The position numbers were made by a program, and so were the translations under genes. Of a stretch of 64,000 nt of DNA, positions 1-8,478 are shown piece after piece. Source of the DNA: Rhodanobacter sp. FW104-R8. GTDB lineage: Bacteria; Pseudomonadota; Gammaproteobacteria; Xanthomonadales; Rhodanobacteraceae. The stretch's first letter is position 1. Each line of letters starts with the position of its first letter. The DNA is taken from the NCBI RefSeq assembly GCF_001617365.1, contig NZ_LVJR01000028.1:1-64000 (forward strand), given 5' to 3'. The notes below the pieces were generated by a model, which had not been told where the DNA came from, searched no databases, and saw only the letters and a program-made list of their open reading frames with translations.

Positions 1-314
1 GGCTGCCGCAAAGCCGACCATCCATAGATCATGGCTATGAAGTCTGACGCAGGACGGTGCTTCTCAACAGCCTGCCAGGTCGCCACAAATTGCACAAAAA
101 TCAAGATGCCCCGAAATGGGATGCCGGCGAATTCCCTTAACGAAAATTCATTTTATTTTCAGGTTGCTTTTAGGTCGAGCGGCTATTAGGTGGCGACTGG
201 TTTCGTGTAGTCGAAGTTACCGGGGGAGCAGATTGTCGTTGTCGGGCGACCGGAATCTTTGATCGTAGTGTCCCGTCTGGAACCATTCGGACATACCGTG
301 GAAGGGGTTAAATC
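1..314. other. Non-coding leader region upstream of the TonB-dependent receptor
   Basis: No convincing gene is seen in these 314 bases. An AT-rich tract at about 136-172 stands out against the GC-rich surroundings and could hold the receptor promoter. A strong Shine-Dalgarno-like GGAAGGGG lies at 300-307, seven bases before the ATG at 315. Confidence 0.5.
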
Positions 315-3300
315 ATGAAAAGCAAGCATACCGTCGCATCTGCGATGCTGCCGGTTGTGACGGCATTTTCGTCACGGTCTGTCTCGGTGCCTAAGTTCGT
401 GGATGATCCAGAGTCGCTATCGGGTATGGGTACCCACACCCGACCATTCCTACAACGGCCGCTCGCGCGCGCCATATTCATGATCGTGGCGGGGCTCATG
501 GCCACCGCCGCCGCTGCGCACGCCGCGGACCTCACCAGCGATTCCCTGGCCGCCGCGGCCGCGGGCGGGACGGTCCCTCAGGCTGCCGATGCCGCGCAGC
601 CGCCCGCTGCGGCGGGCTCGGTCGCGCCGCCCGTCGAGCAGCCAAAAGTCAAGCGGCTAGAAGCCGTCACGGTCACCGGTAGCCTGATCCAGGTCCACAG
701 CCGCAGCGAAGAATCTTCCAGCCCGCTGGCGACGATCGGCATCGACCAGATCGCCGCCGCCGGCCAGGTCTCGCTCGATTCGGCGATCGGCCGGATGCCG
801 CAGTTCGCGGCCGCACAGGGCCAGAGCGAGGTCGGCGACGTACAGGGTGCCACCGGCTTTCAGGGCGGCCAGTCCTACGCCGACCTGCGCGGCCTCGGCG
901 CCGAGCGCACCTTGGTACTGCTCGACGGGCAGCGCCTGGTGCCGACCAACCCGAACGGCGCCGTCGACCTGAACTTGATTCCGATGGCGCTGCTCGAGAA
1001 CGTCGACGTGATCACCGGCGGCGCCTCGGCCACGTACGGCTCGGACGCCGTAGCAGGTGTCGTCAACTTCCGCCTGCGTCAGGACTTCCAGGGCATCCAG
1101 CTCTCCGCCCAGACTGGGGGGAGCACCAAAGGCGGTGGCCAGGAAAACAGCGCCAGCGTCCTCATGGGCAGCAAGTTCGCGGACAACAAGGGCAACGCGG
1201 TCATCGACCTCGAGTACAACCAGCGCGATGCGATCACCGGTGCGGACCGCACCTTCTTTTCCGACCCCTTGAATTTCAATCGTGCCGTGCCGCGCGCGCC
1301 GGAAGGTATCTTCAGCGCCGGCGAGCTTGGTGGAAATATTCCGGTTTCCGCGGTCAACGCCATCCTGGCCGGCTACCCGGGCACGACGCCGATCGCCGGC
1401 ACCGGCAACTACGGTGGCTACATCGGTCTGAATAGTAACGGCACCCTGTTCACCACGCGCGCCCCGGGCAACTGCGTGCAGAACTACCAAGGGCCGGTGG
1501 GCAAGATCCCGGGGCTCGCGATTTCCCCGAACTGCACGACGATCAAGAACTACCTCGGGAAATACTTCTTCGTGCAGGTCCCGTCGCATCGCCTCAATCT
1601 GTTCTCGAAGGTCACCTACAAAATCAACGAAGGCCTTGAGGCCTATGCGCAGATAAACTTCATGAGATCGACTGCCACGGATAACAACGGCCCTGCGTTC
1701 GCCGGTCCTGGCAAGTTCGTCTACGTGCCGCAGAACAATCCATTCGTGACGGGCAATGCGGCGCTGATGTCCCTACTCAATGCCCGCACCGCGACGACCG
1801 CTGGCGGCTCCCCGAGCACCGGGCCGCTCGAGATGGAAGCCTGGTTGACCGGGCTCGGGCCGCGCATCGAGAGCTTCCGTTACAACAACTACCAGCTGAC
1901 CGCCGGACTTAATGGCTGGTTCGGCTGGTCGAGCTGGAAGTGGAACGCGTTCGCGTCGTACGGCCAGACCAACTTCAACAACGATCAGCAGAACAACGTC
2001 AATCTGCCGGCGCTCGAGAATGTCTTGTACGGCACGGCGAACTACGTTGGTTCCAATGGCAACAACTGCGTCGGTTACGCCTGGAATCCACTCGGTAACC
2101 ACCAGCTGAGTCCCGGCTGTCTGGCGTACGTCACGGGCACCGCGCATAACAACATGGTGCTCACGCAGGATTACTTCCAGGGCACCGTCAGCGGGGACCT
2201 CGGGGACCTGTGGGCAGGGACTGTTGAGGCCGCATTCGGCGTCGATTACCGCGCTGACCGGTTCAACTACCAGGCCGATTCGGCTCTGAATCCGGCGTTC
2301 AACGTGATGCCTTCGCCGATCCCTCCGGACATCATTTCCCCGTCATACGACCTGATCGGTTCGACGGGTGGCTCGATGAATGTGGGCGAGGTGTTCGGCG
2401 AGCTGAGTGTGCCGCTGCTGAGCGAAAAGCCGTTCGTGAAGAACCTTTCGCTCGACCTCGGCGAACGTTATTCGCATTACGATCTGTTCGGCGGCGAGAA
2501 CACCTGGAAGGCGAGTCTGCGCTGGCAGGTTGACGATGCGTTGATGTTTCGTGGAGGGTTCAACCGCGCGATTCGCGCGCCAAGCCTGCAGGAGCTGTAC
2601 AACCCGACCGTGCAGGCGCAAGACAGCATCAATGGCGATCCATGCGAAGTCGGCAGTCTGCAGCGCAGCGGTCCGAACGCCGGCCAGGTGGCGGCACTGT
2701 GCCAGGCGCAGGGCGTGCCCGCGTCGGTGTATCCGTCGTTCACCTACGGTCTCAATTCGGCGAACGGCATCATCACCGGCAACACCGGCCTGCAGCCGGA
2801 GAAGTCCGATACCTACACGTTGGGCTGGGTGCTGACGCCGCACTTCGAGGCGCCGATGGCGCGTGACATCGGCATGTCCCTTGACTACTACCACACCTCG
2901 ATCAAGGGCGCGATCGCGGGCGTGACCCTCGATACGGTCCTGCAGAACTGCTACAACGCAAACAACTCCAATCCGATCTACTCGGAGAGCAACGCCTTCT
3001 GCCAGCGGATCACGCGTGATCCGAACACCGGAGCTATCACGCTTGGCCGGGAGTCCTCGGAGAACATCGGTTCGTATGTCACGACAGGCGTGGACATGGA
3101 GGCTCACTGGGGGTTCCCGCTGCATGATCTGGGGCTACCCCTCGGTGGCCGGGTGAAGCTGCAGACGTTCCTATCGTACGTGCACTCGCTGACGATCTCC
3201 GGCGTGCCCGGCGTTGCGGCCAGCAACTACGCGGGCTCGATCGCCGATACCAGTACGGCGTTGGCCGCCGATGGCTCGAGCATCTCCGATCTGTCGCATC

Positions 3301-3614
3301 CGAGGTGGAAGGCGAACACGACGTTCGGTTACTCCATTGGGCCGGTATCGGCGGCGCTGCACTGGCGCTACATCTCTGGGATGGCCGACCTGATGGGCGG
3401 TGCAGGTAGCGGCTATCCGGGCGTGCCGGCCTACAACTACTTCGACCTGGATGCTCACTGGCAGGCGACGCACAACATCATGCTCACAGCGGGCGTTACA
3501 AACCTGACCGACAAGGCCCCGCCGCGGATCGCGGGCGCACCACTGCTGACGGATGCAGCGACCTACGATGTCGTGGGACGCACGTACTTCATCGGCTTCA
3601 AGGCCAAGATATGA
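315..3614 (+). CDS. TonB-dependent outer-membrane receptor
   Basis: An outer-membrane TonB-gated transporter of 1,099 residues; its ligand cannot be read from the sequence. A TonB-box-like EAVTVTGS near residue 115 is followed by a plug domain with the family stretches RTLVLLDGQRLVP, VDVITGGASATYGSDAVAGVVNF and a long beta-barrel ending RTYFIGFKAKI. The ATG at 315 has an excellent ribosome-binding site. However, the hydrophobic signal segment (ARAIFMIVAGLMATAAAAHA) starts only near residue 50, so the product has about 37 extra residues before an internal ATG at 426. That internal ATG would give a conventional signal peptide. The gene stands alone, convergent with the next operon. Confidence 0.93.
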   Translation: MKSKHTVASAMLPVVTAFSSRSVSVPKFVDDPESLSGMGTHTRPFLQRPLARAIFMIVAGLMATAAAAHAADLTSDSLAAAAAGGTVPQAADAAQPPAAAGSVAPPVEQPKVKRLEAVTVTGSLIQVHSRSEESSSPLATIGIDQIAAAGQVSLDSAIGRMPQFAAAQGQSEVGDVQGATGFQGGQSYADLRGLGAERTLVLLDGQRLVPTNPNGAVDLNLIPMALLENVDVITGGASATYGSDAVAGVVNFRLRQDFQGIQLSAQTGGSTKGGGQENSASVLMGSKFADNKGNAVIDLEYNQRDAITGADRTFFSDPLNFNRAVPRAPEGIFSAGELGGNIPVSAVNAILAGYPGTTPIAGTGNYGGYIGLNSNGTLFTTRAPGNCVQNYQGPVGKIPGLAISPNCTTIKNYLGKYFFVQVPSHRLNLFSKVTYKINEGLEAYAQINFMRSTATDNNGPAFAGPGKFVYVPQNNPFVTGNAALMSLLNARTATTAGGSPSTGPLEMEAWLTGLGPRIESFRYNNYQLTAGLNGWFGWSSWKWNAFASYGQTNFNNDQQNNVNLPALENVLYGTANYVGSNGNNCVGYAWNPLGNHQLSPGCLAYVTGTAHNNMVLTQDYFQGTVSGDLGDLWAGTVEAAFGVDYRADRFNYQADSALNPAFNVMPSPIPPDIISPSYDLIGSTGGSMNVGEVFGELSVPLLSEKPFVKNLSLDLGERYSHYDLFGGENTWKASLRWQVDDALMFRGGFNRAIRAPSLQELYNPTVQAQDSINGDPCEVGSLQRSGPNAGQVAALCQAQGVPASVYPSFTYGLNSANGIITGNTGLQPEKSDTYTLGWVLTPHFEAPMARDIGMSLDYYHTSIKGAIAGVTLDTVLQNCYNANNSNPIYSESNAFCQRITRDPNTGAITLGRESSENIGSYVTTGVDMEAHWGFPLHDLGLPLGGRVKLQTFLSYVHSLTISGVPGVAASNYAGSIADTSTALAADGSSISDLSHPRWKANTTFGYSIGPVSAALHWRYISGMADLMGGAGSGYPGVPAYNYFDLDAHWQATHNIMLTAGVTNLTDKAPPRIAGAPLLTDAATYDVVGRTYFIGFKAKI

Positions 3615-3729
3615 AGTAGGGCGCATGTCCCGGTTCCGGCTGTGTGTCCCCACGCGCAGTCGGAGCCGAGCGACAGCCGCTTCATGGCAACGCTGAAAGC
3701 GTCTCCCGCGACCGACGCGCCCAGTGCGT

Positions 3730-4821
3730 TTATCGCACCCACATATAGAGGAGCGCGCCGAACAGGGCTCCGCTCGGCAAGGTGACCACCCATGCGAGCG
3801 CGATACCGGCAACCACCTTGCGATTCACCCCGCTCGGCCCGCTGGCCCCCGCGCCGGCCAATGCACCAACGGCGACATGCGTGGTTGATACCGGCAGGCC
3901 ATTGAAGCTCGCCGTGCTGACCAGCAGGCTGGTCGTCATGCTCGCCGCGAGCGAAGCGCCAAGGTCCAGATGGGTGATCTTGTCGCTCATGGTACGAGCC
4001 ACCCTGCGTGCGCCGAGCAGGCCCCCCAACAGCATCGCGATCGCCACGGCAAACACTGCCGTGTGGCTGTCGAGCAATGCGATGGGCAGCAACAGGGCGG
4101 CAATCTTCGGTGTGTCGTTGAGCCCGCGAGCGAAGCCTACGGCGCCCGCGAGAAGGAAATGCAGCGCGTTGACCACCCCGGTGGCATCGAAGCGCACGAA
4201 GACGCGCGTGCCGTCGTTGACGCATTCCGTCGTGCTTCCGGCACGCAGAACGACTGTGTCCCGCACCATCACGCCTTCGGATGTGGTGATCGCGCCCTGC
4301 TCGACGCACAGGCAATCGACACGTTTCTTCGCCGCGTGTGCCGCCAGCCAGCGCGTCAGCGGAGCGATGAGGAACGCGGGAACGATTGCGATCAGCGGAC
4401 TGGCCAGCAACGGGAGCAGGAAACTCTTGCCCAACGAGGCGAAATGCACGTCCATCCCGGCGGCGACCAGGCCGGCACCGCTCATCGCACCGATCAACGC
4501 ATGCGTGGTCGAGATGGGCAGTCCGCGCCAGGATGCCAGTGTGATGGTCAGGCCGGCACCGCCTGCTACCGCGAAGGCGAAGCCGGTTTGCGCGGCGATG
4601 TCGGGGGATACCAAGCCGACACCCGTAAATGTCTTGAGCAGCGTCTGGGCGAGGTAGAGCGAACCCAACGAACCAGCCAGCGTGGTGATACTGGCCCAAC
4701 CAAGGCTGGCCCAATAACCCACGGTGCGGCTGCCATACAAGGTGGCTACGCCCTTGAAGTTGTCGTTGGCGCCGTTGGTCGCGGCCAGCAGCAGTACGGT
4801 AATGAACAGGGCAACGGTCAT
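3730..4821 (-). CDS. PiT-family inorganic phosphate transporter
   Basis: A 363-residue polytopic inner-membrane protein of the PiT (phosphate/sulfate permease) family. The two family signatures are present: an N-terminal ATNGANDNFKG near residue 14 and a C-terminal GLPVSTTHVAVGA repeat. It is last in the arsenosugar operon, and its start codon overlaps the preceding stop (ATGA at 4818-4821), implying translational coupling. PiT carriers normally move phosphate and may admit arsenate. Its place here suggests phosphate or arsenate supply or efflux for the pathway; that role is inference. Confidence 0.88.
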   Translation of the reverse strand: MTVALFITVLLLAATNGANDNFKGVATLYGSRTVGYWASLGWASITTLAGSLGSLYLAQTLLKTFTGVGLVSPDIAAQTGFAFAVAGGAGLTITLASWRGLPISTTHALIGAMSGAGLVAAGMDVHFASLGKSFLLPLLASPLIAIVPAFLIAPLTRWLAAHAAKKRVDCLCVEQGAITTSEGVMVRDTVVLRAGSTTECVNDGTRVFVRFDATGVVNALHFLLAGAVGFARGLNDTPKIAALLLPIALLDSHTAVFAVAIAMLLGGLLGARRVARTMSDKITHLDLGASLAASMTTSLLVSTASFNGLPVSTTHVAVGALAGAGASGPSGVNRKVVAGIALAWVVTLPSGALFGALLYMWVR

Positions 4822-5510
4822 GCATGGACTCCCGCCAACGAGGTTTCATCTGTGATGGCGAGCAGCCAGGCGTGCAGCGTGCGCTGTGCCGGCAGCAGGT
4901 CGGGCAGCGCCGCCAGTGCCTGGATCAGTACGGGCAAATCCGCTGCGTCGTCGGTATCCGCGAGCATGGGCAAAGTGCCGAGATGGCCGCGCGCCGCCAA
5001 TGCATCGCGCAACTGCATGGCGGTATCCGGCCGTGAATAGAGCACGCTGAGCCAGGCGTTGCGGTCGACTGGTTCGCGGCCGCCGAATAGCCAGAAACCG
5101 CCGTCAGCGGCATCGCCCAGCACGAACGGACTGTCCCCGGCATTCAGTACGGCCAGCGCACGCCCGAGCAAGGCCGGCGTCAGCTGCGGCGCATCGGCGC
5201 CAATCAGCAGTACGCGCCCGTGGCGAGCCTGGAGCTCGCTATAGACATGGTGCAGGCGTTCGCCAAGGCCGCCCTCTCCCTGCCAGACATGCGCAAAACC
5301 CGACCACATCCGGTGCGCCGCCGGTTCGATTTCGGCAACCGCCCAATACGGAACCAGCGCCGGCCGGCAACTGCGCGCCACGGCAGCCGTGGCTGCAGCA
5401 GCCAGCCGATGAAAATGCGTGGCTTGCGCCGCGCCGATCGTGGCGGCCAGGCGCGTCTTCACCGGCGAGAACCCGGGCGTCTTGACGAAAATGGCCAGCG
5501 CCGGTGTCAT
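4818..5510 (-). CDS. TIGR04282-family arsenosugar biosynthesis glycosyltransferase (DUF2064)
   Basis: A 230-residue GT-A-like protein of the DUF2064/TIGR04282 type, a family named from its association with the radical SAM protein ArsS. The start ATPALAIFVKTPGFSPVKTRLA-type segment (IFVKTPGFSPVKTRL near residue 6) matches the nucleotide-binding opening of the family. GADAPQLTPALLGRAL near the middle fits the metal-binding GxD region. The ATG at 5510 was chosen because it overlaps the upstream stop (ATGA); the open frame extends further but the extension resembles nothing. Probably it attaches or processes the sugar part of an arsenosugar. Confidence 0.85.
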   Translation of the reverse strand: MTPALAIFVKTPGFSPVKTRLAATIGAAQATHFHRLAAAATAAVARSCRPALVPYWAVAEIEPAAHRMWSGFAHVWQGEGGLGERLHHVYSELQARHGRVLLIGADAPQLTPALLGRALAVLNAGDSPFVLGDAADGGFWLFGGREPVDRNAWLSVLYSRPDTAMQLRDALAARGHLGTLPMLADTDDAADLPVLIQALAALPDLLPAQRTLHAWLLAITDETSLAGVHA

Positions 5511-6217
5511 GCCCGCCTTCTGCGCAGCTCGCGCCATGCCGGCCATGCCTGGGCCGCAGTCAGCCGCCAGTGCCTGAGGGTGGTGGACAGCCAACCTTGC
5601 CGGGCGTATTTGCGCGCGCTGGTTTCCAGTGAGGCGGGAATCCGGCGCAACGGGATGGCAGCATGGCGTGCTGCCCATACCAGCAGGTGATCTTCGCCAT
5701 AGCGGGCCAGCTCATCGAACCCATGCAGGGCCTGAAACCGATGCCGGGGCAATACCAGCCCCTGGTCGCCGAACGGGAGTCCGAGCCAGCGGGCACGACA
5801 ATTCGCGCCGATGGCGTTCAATACGGTCCACCGTGGGCCATCGCGGCGAAAGGCCAACTTGAACCAGCCCAGCGCGTCGGCATCCTCGGCCATGAACCGT
5901 TGCAGTTCGCATAGCGTGTCGGAGCGCAGGCGAGAATCGGCATGCAGGAACCATAACCAGTAGCCACTGGCCAGGCGCGCGCCCAGATTCTGCTGCCGCG
6001 CGCGGCCCGGTGCGGTACGACACTCGCGATAGCGTAGCCGTGCAGGCCAGCTTTTCGGCGGCGGCCGGGATTCGTCGTCGGCGCACACCACGATCACTTC
6101 ACTGCCGGCCGGCAAGGCCGCCAGCTGCAGCAGCAGGCCCTGCCACTCGGTCTCCCCGGGGGCCAACGGCACCACCACCGACAGCGAGCGTCGATCACCG
6201 CGATGACGAGTGTTCAT
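5507..6217 (-). CDS. TIGR04283-family arsenosugar biosynthesis glycosyltransferase (GT2-like)
   Basis: A 236-residue GT2-type glycosyltransferase of the TIGR04283 class found beside arsS. The opening RRSLSVVVPLAPGE is the beta-1 strand of a GT-A fold, with EVIVVCADDESR and WFLHADSRL supplying the acidic nucleotide/metal site. FGDQGLVLPR and FDELARYGEDHLLVWAAR are typical of the family C-terminal half. The longer open frame is noise before the MNTRHRGDRR start at 6217; an ATG two codons earlier (6223) is an alternative. It lies about 10 bases after arsM and overlaps the next gene by 4 bases. Confidence 0.85.
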   Translation of the reverse strand: MNTRHRGDRRSLSVVVPLAPGETEWQGLLLQLAALPAGSEVIVVCADDESRPPPKSWPARLRYRECRTAPGRARQQNLGARLASGYWLWFLHADSRLRSDTLCELQRFMAEDADALGWFKLAFRRDGPRWTVLNAIGANCRARWLGLPFGDQGLVLPRHRFQALHGFDELARYGEDHLLVWAARHAAIPLRRIPASLETSARKYARQGWLSTTLRHWRLTAAQAWPAWRELRRRRA

Positions 6218-6227
6218 CGGCATCGCG

Positions 6228-7292
6228 TCAGCAACAGGTCGATGTGTTCGCTGACGCGGCCGGTGCGCAGTCGAACAGGCCGAAGTGCCGGCGCTTGTTG
6301 CCGTCGATGCGGAAATGGGCCGCGTAACGACTGCCGGCCAGCATGTCGGCACTGTTGCCGCAGACCCGCAACGGCTTGCCGCTTTCGAACAGGTGATGGT
6401 CGTCCAGCGCGAACCGGTGCGGATGCGCCGGTATTGTGCCGAGGTAGGTCGCAGACTGGCCGTAGTCCTCGCAGCGATCCTCCAGCGACAGCTTGAAAAC
6501 CCGCCAGGTGATCGACTCGAAATGGGCAAAACCGATCTTTTGCTCGATCGCCTCGTCGGTCAGTGCGATCGGGCTGCGCACGCACACCCGTGCGTCGGCC
6601 ACGCCGAGTTCGCCCAGCAGGCGGCGAAAATCCTCCACGTACAGCGCGCCGGCCAGGCATTCACCGAGCAATACCGGATCGGCCAGCAGCTCGCGCGGCA
6701 GCCGGCGGTCGCTGTAGACGTCGGAGAAATACAGCTCGCCGCCGGGTTTGAGCACACGCAGGATCTCGGCAAATGCGCGGCGCTTGTCCGGCACCAGGTT
6801 CAGCACGCAATTGGATACCACCACATCGACCGACGCGTCAGCAACGCCGATTGCCGCGAGGTCGGTCAGATCGCCCAGACGAAACGTGACATTGGAACGG
6901 GCATGTCCAAAGGCCTGCGCGTGAAAGTCGCGATGCCGCTCGGCGACGACCAGCTGCTGCGCCGTCATGTCGACGCCGATGACATGACCCCGCTCGCCGA
7001 CCAGCTTCGACATCAGGTAAGCATCGCGACCACTGCCGCACCCCAGATCCAGCACCGTCATGCCGTCCAGCGCCGGCGGCAGTGGCGAGCCACAACCGTA
7101 GAAACGGTCGCGTACTTCCGGGTGCAACTGGGCCAGGATCGCGCGCAGGTGTACGGGTATCGCATCGATGCTGCAGCACGCCGCGGTGCGCAAGTCGTTG
7201 CTGGACTGCAGGGTTTCGCCGTAATAGCGGCGCACCGCCGATTGCTGCTCTTCGGCAGCGCCGCCGATTTCGTGTTCCAGGTCCATGTTCAT
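6228..7292 (-). CDS. arsM: Arsenosugar-type arsenite S-adenosylmethionine methyltransferase ArsM
   Basis: A 354-residue class I SAM methyltransferase. The family opening YYGETLQSSNDLRTAACC places a conserved vicinal cysteine pair at residues 39-40. The SAM-binding motif VLDLGCGSGRDAYLMSKLV and a later Cys in SNCVLNLVPDKRRAF supply the further arsenic-thiolate position expected of ArsM. The C-terminal third is the extension found in arsenosugar-cluster ArsM proteins. The start at 7292 forms an ATGA overlap with arsS; the upstream 69 codons of open frame are an artefact. It methylates As(III) to give the dimethylarsenical that ArsS adenosylates. Confidence 0.9.
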   Translation of the reverse strand: MNMDLEHEIGGAAEEQQSAVRRYYGETLQSSNDLRTAACCSIDAIPVHLRAILAQLHPEVRDRFYGCGSPLPPALDGMTVLDLGCGSGRDAYLMSKLVGERGHVIGVDMTAQQLVVAERHRDFHAQAFGHARSNVTFRLGDLTDLAAIGVADASVDVVVSNCVLNLVPDKRRAFAEILRVLKPGGELYFSDVYSDRRLPRELLADPVLLGECLAGALYVEDFRRLLGELGVADARVCVRSPIALTDEAIEQKIGFAHFESITWRVFKLSLEDRCEDYGQSATYLGTIPAHPHRFALDDHHLFESGKPLRVCGNSADMLAGSRYAAHFRIDGNKRRHFGLFDCAPAASANTSTCC

Positions 7293-8269
7293 GTCAACGA
7301 TCCTCCACAGGAGCTGCCCGCACCGGCGGTGCAGCCATAACAATGATTGGCAAAAGCGATCGGCTCGCGTTCTATGTCCGTCAGCCCCGCGATGTCCCAG
7401 ATGCTGCGCCGCCGGCCACCCTGCGGCAGGTCCAGCGCCTGGTTGAAATCGCAGTCGTACAACTGGCCGTCCCAGCTCACCGACAGCAGGTTGCGGCACA
7501 TTACGCCCGGCGCGGCCTGCGGGTTGAACGCATCGAGCAGGGTGTGCATGTAGGTTTCGTAACGACCCTCGCGTTCCAGCAGATGCAGGAAACGCTTGAT
7601 CGGCATATTGGTGATGGTGAACAGGCGGTTGAACACGATGCCGAAGTGCTCGGCCAGTTCGCGCCGGTAGGTTGTCTCCAGTACCGCCTGCGCCGGGGGC
7701 AAGCTGGCGCCCAACGGGTTGTAGACCAGATCCAGTTCCAGCCCGGAGCCAGCGTGGCCGTAGCCGAGCGCATTGAGCTGGCGCAGGGCGCGCAGGCTGG
7801 GATCGAACACATGCTGACCGCGCTGCCTTTCAACGTTGGCCTTGCTGTAGCACGGCAGCGAAGCGACCACCTTGACGCCCTGCGCGGCCAGGAATTCCGC
7901 GGTGTCCTCCTGTCCCGGGCGAAACAGTACGGTCAGGTTGCAACGGTCGATCACGGTCCTGCCCAGCGCGCGCGCCTCGCGCACCAGGGTGCGGAAATGC
8001 GGGTTGAGCTCGGGCGCGCCGCCAGTCAGATCCAGCGTGTGCACCGCAGGCGCATGAGCCATCAGTTCAAGGATGCGATCAACGGTTGCCGCCTGCATGA
8101 TTTCAGTGCGTTTGGGGCCCGCCTCGACGTGGCAGTGCTGGCAGGCCAGGTCGCACAGCTTGCCGACGTTGACCTGCAGGATTTCCAGCGGCAGGCGCGG
8201 CAACGCCAGCCCATGCTCCCGCAGGGTGCGGGCAAACGATGGCAGTGACAAAGCAAGAACAGCGTTCAC
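7289..8269 (-). CDS. arsS: Arsenosugar biosynthesis radical SAM protein ArsS
   Basis: A 326-residue radical SAM enzyme with the CX3CX2C cluster at C39, C43 and C46 (KLCDLACQHCHVEAGPKR). The C-terminal DUF3641-type tail has the CYGCTAGAGSSCGG motif, where some relatives carry selenocysteine. Here all positions are cysteine. ArsS is known to transfer the 5'-deoxyadenosyl group to dimethylarsenite, the step from methylated arsenic to arsenosugar. The start codon is GTG at 8269, with a weak GAGG upstream. It is the first gene of the five-gene minus-strand operon running to 3730. Confidence 0.92.
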   Translation of the reverse strand: MNAVLALSLPSFARTLREHGLALPRLPLEILQVNVGKLCDLACQHCHVEAGPKRTEIMQAATVDRILELMAHAPAVHTLDLTGGAPELNPHFRTLVREARALGRTVIDRCNLTVLFRPGQEDTAEFLAAQGVKVVASLPCYSKANVERQRGQHVFDPSLRALRQLNALGYGHAGSGLELDLVYNPLGASLPPAQAVLETTYRRELAEHFGIVFNRLFTITNMPIKRFLHLLEREGRYETYMHTLLDAFNPQAAPGVMCRNLLSVSWDGQLYDCDFNQALDLPQGGRRRSIWDIAGLTDIEREPIAFANHCYGCTAGAGSSCGGSLT

Positions 8270-8478
8270 GTTAGATATGCCTCACTGAGTATGCTTGGGC
8301 CATTCGCCAACGATCCGGGTCGATGGTGTCCTGCACGAGTCGCGTCGACGCCGCCACAAGACGCTGGAGCAACGATGTCGACGCGCTCGACGGCATCGGC
8401 TCAGTCACCGCCACTACGCCGGGCAGCATCGGAACGGCGAACATGTGGAGGTGGACCCTTCGACACATCACGGCAGGC

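Noticed and set aside
7289-7345. Possible selenocysteine version of ArsS
   Set aside because: The tail positions are ordinary cysteines and no in-frame TGA interrupts the gene.
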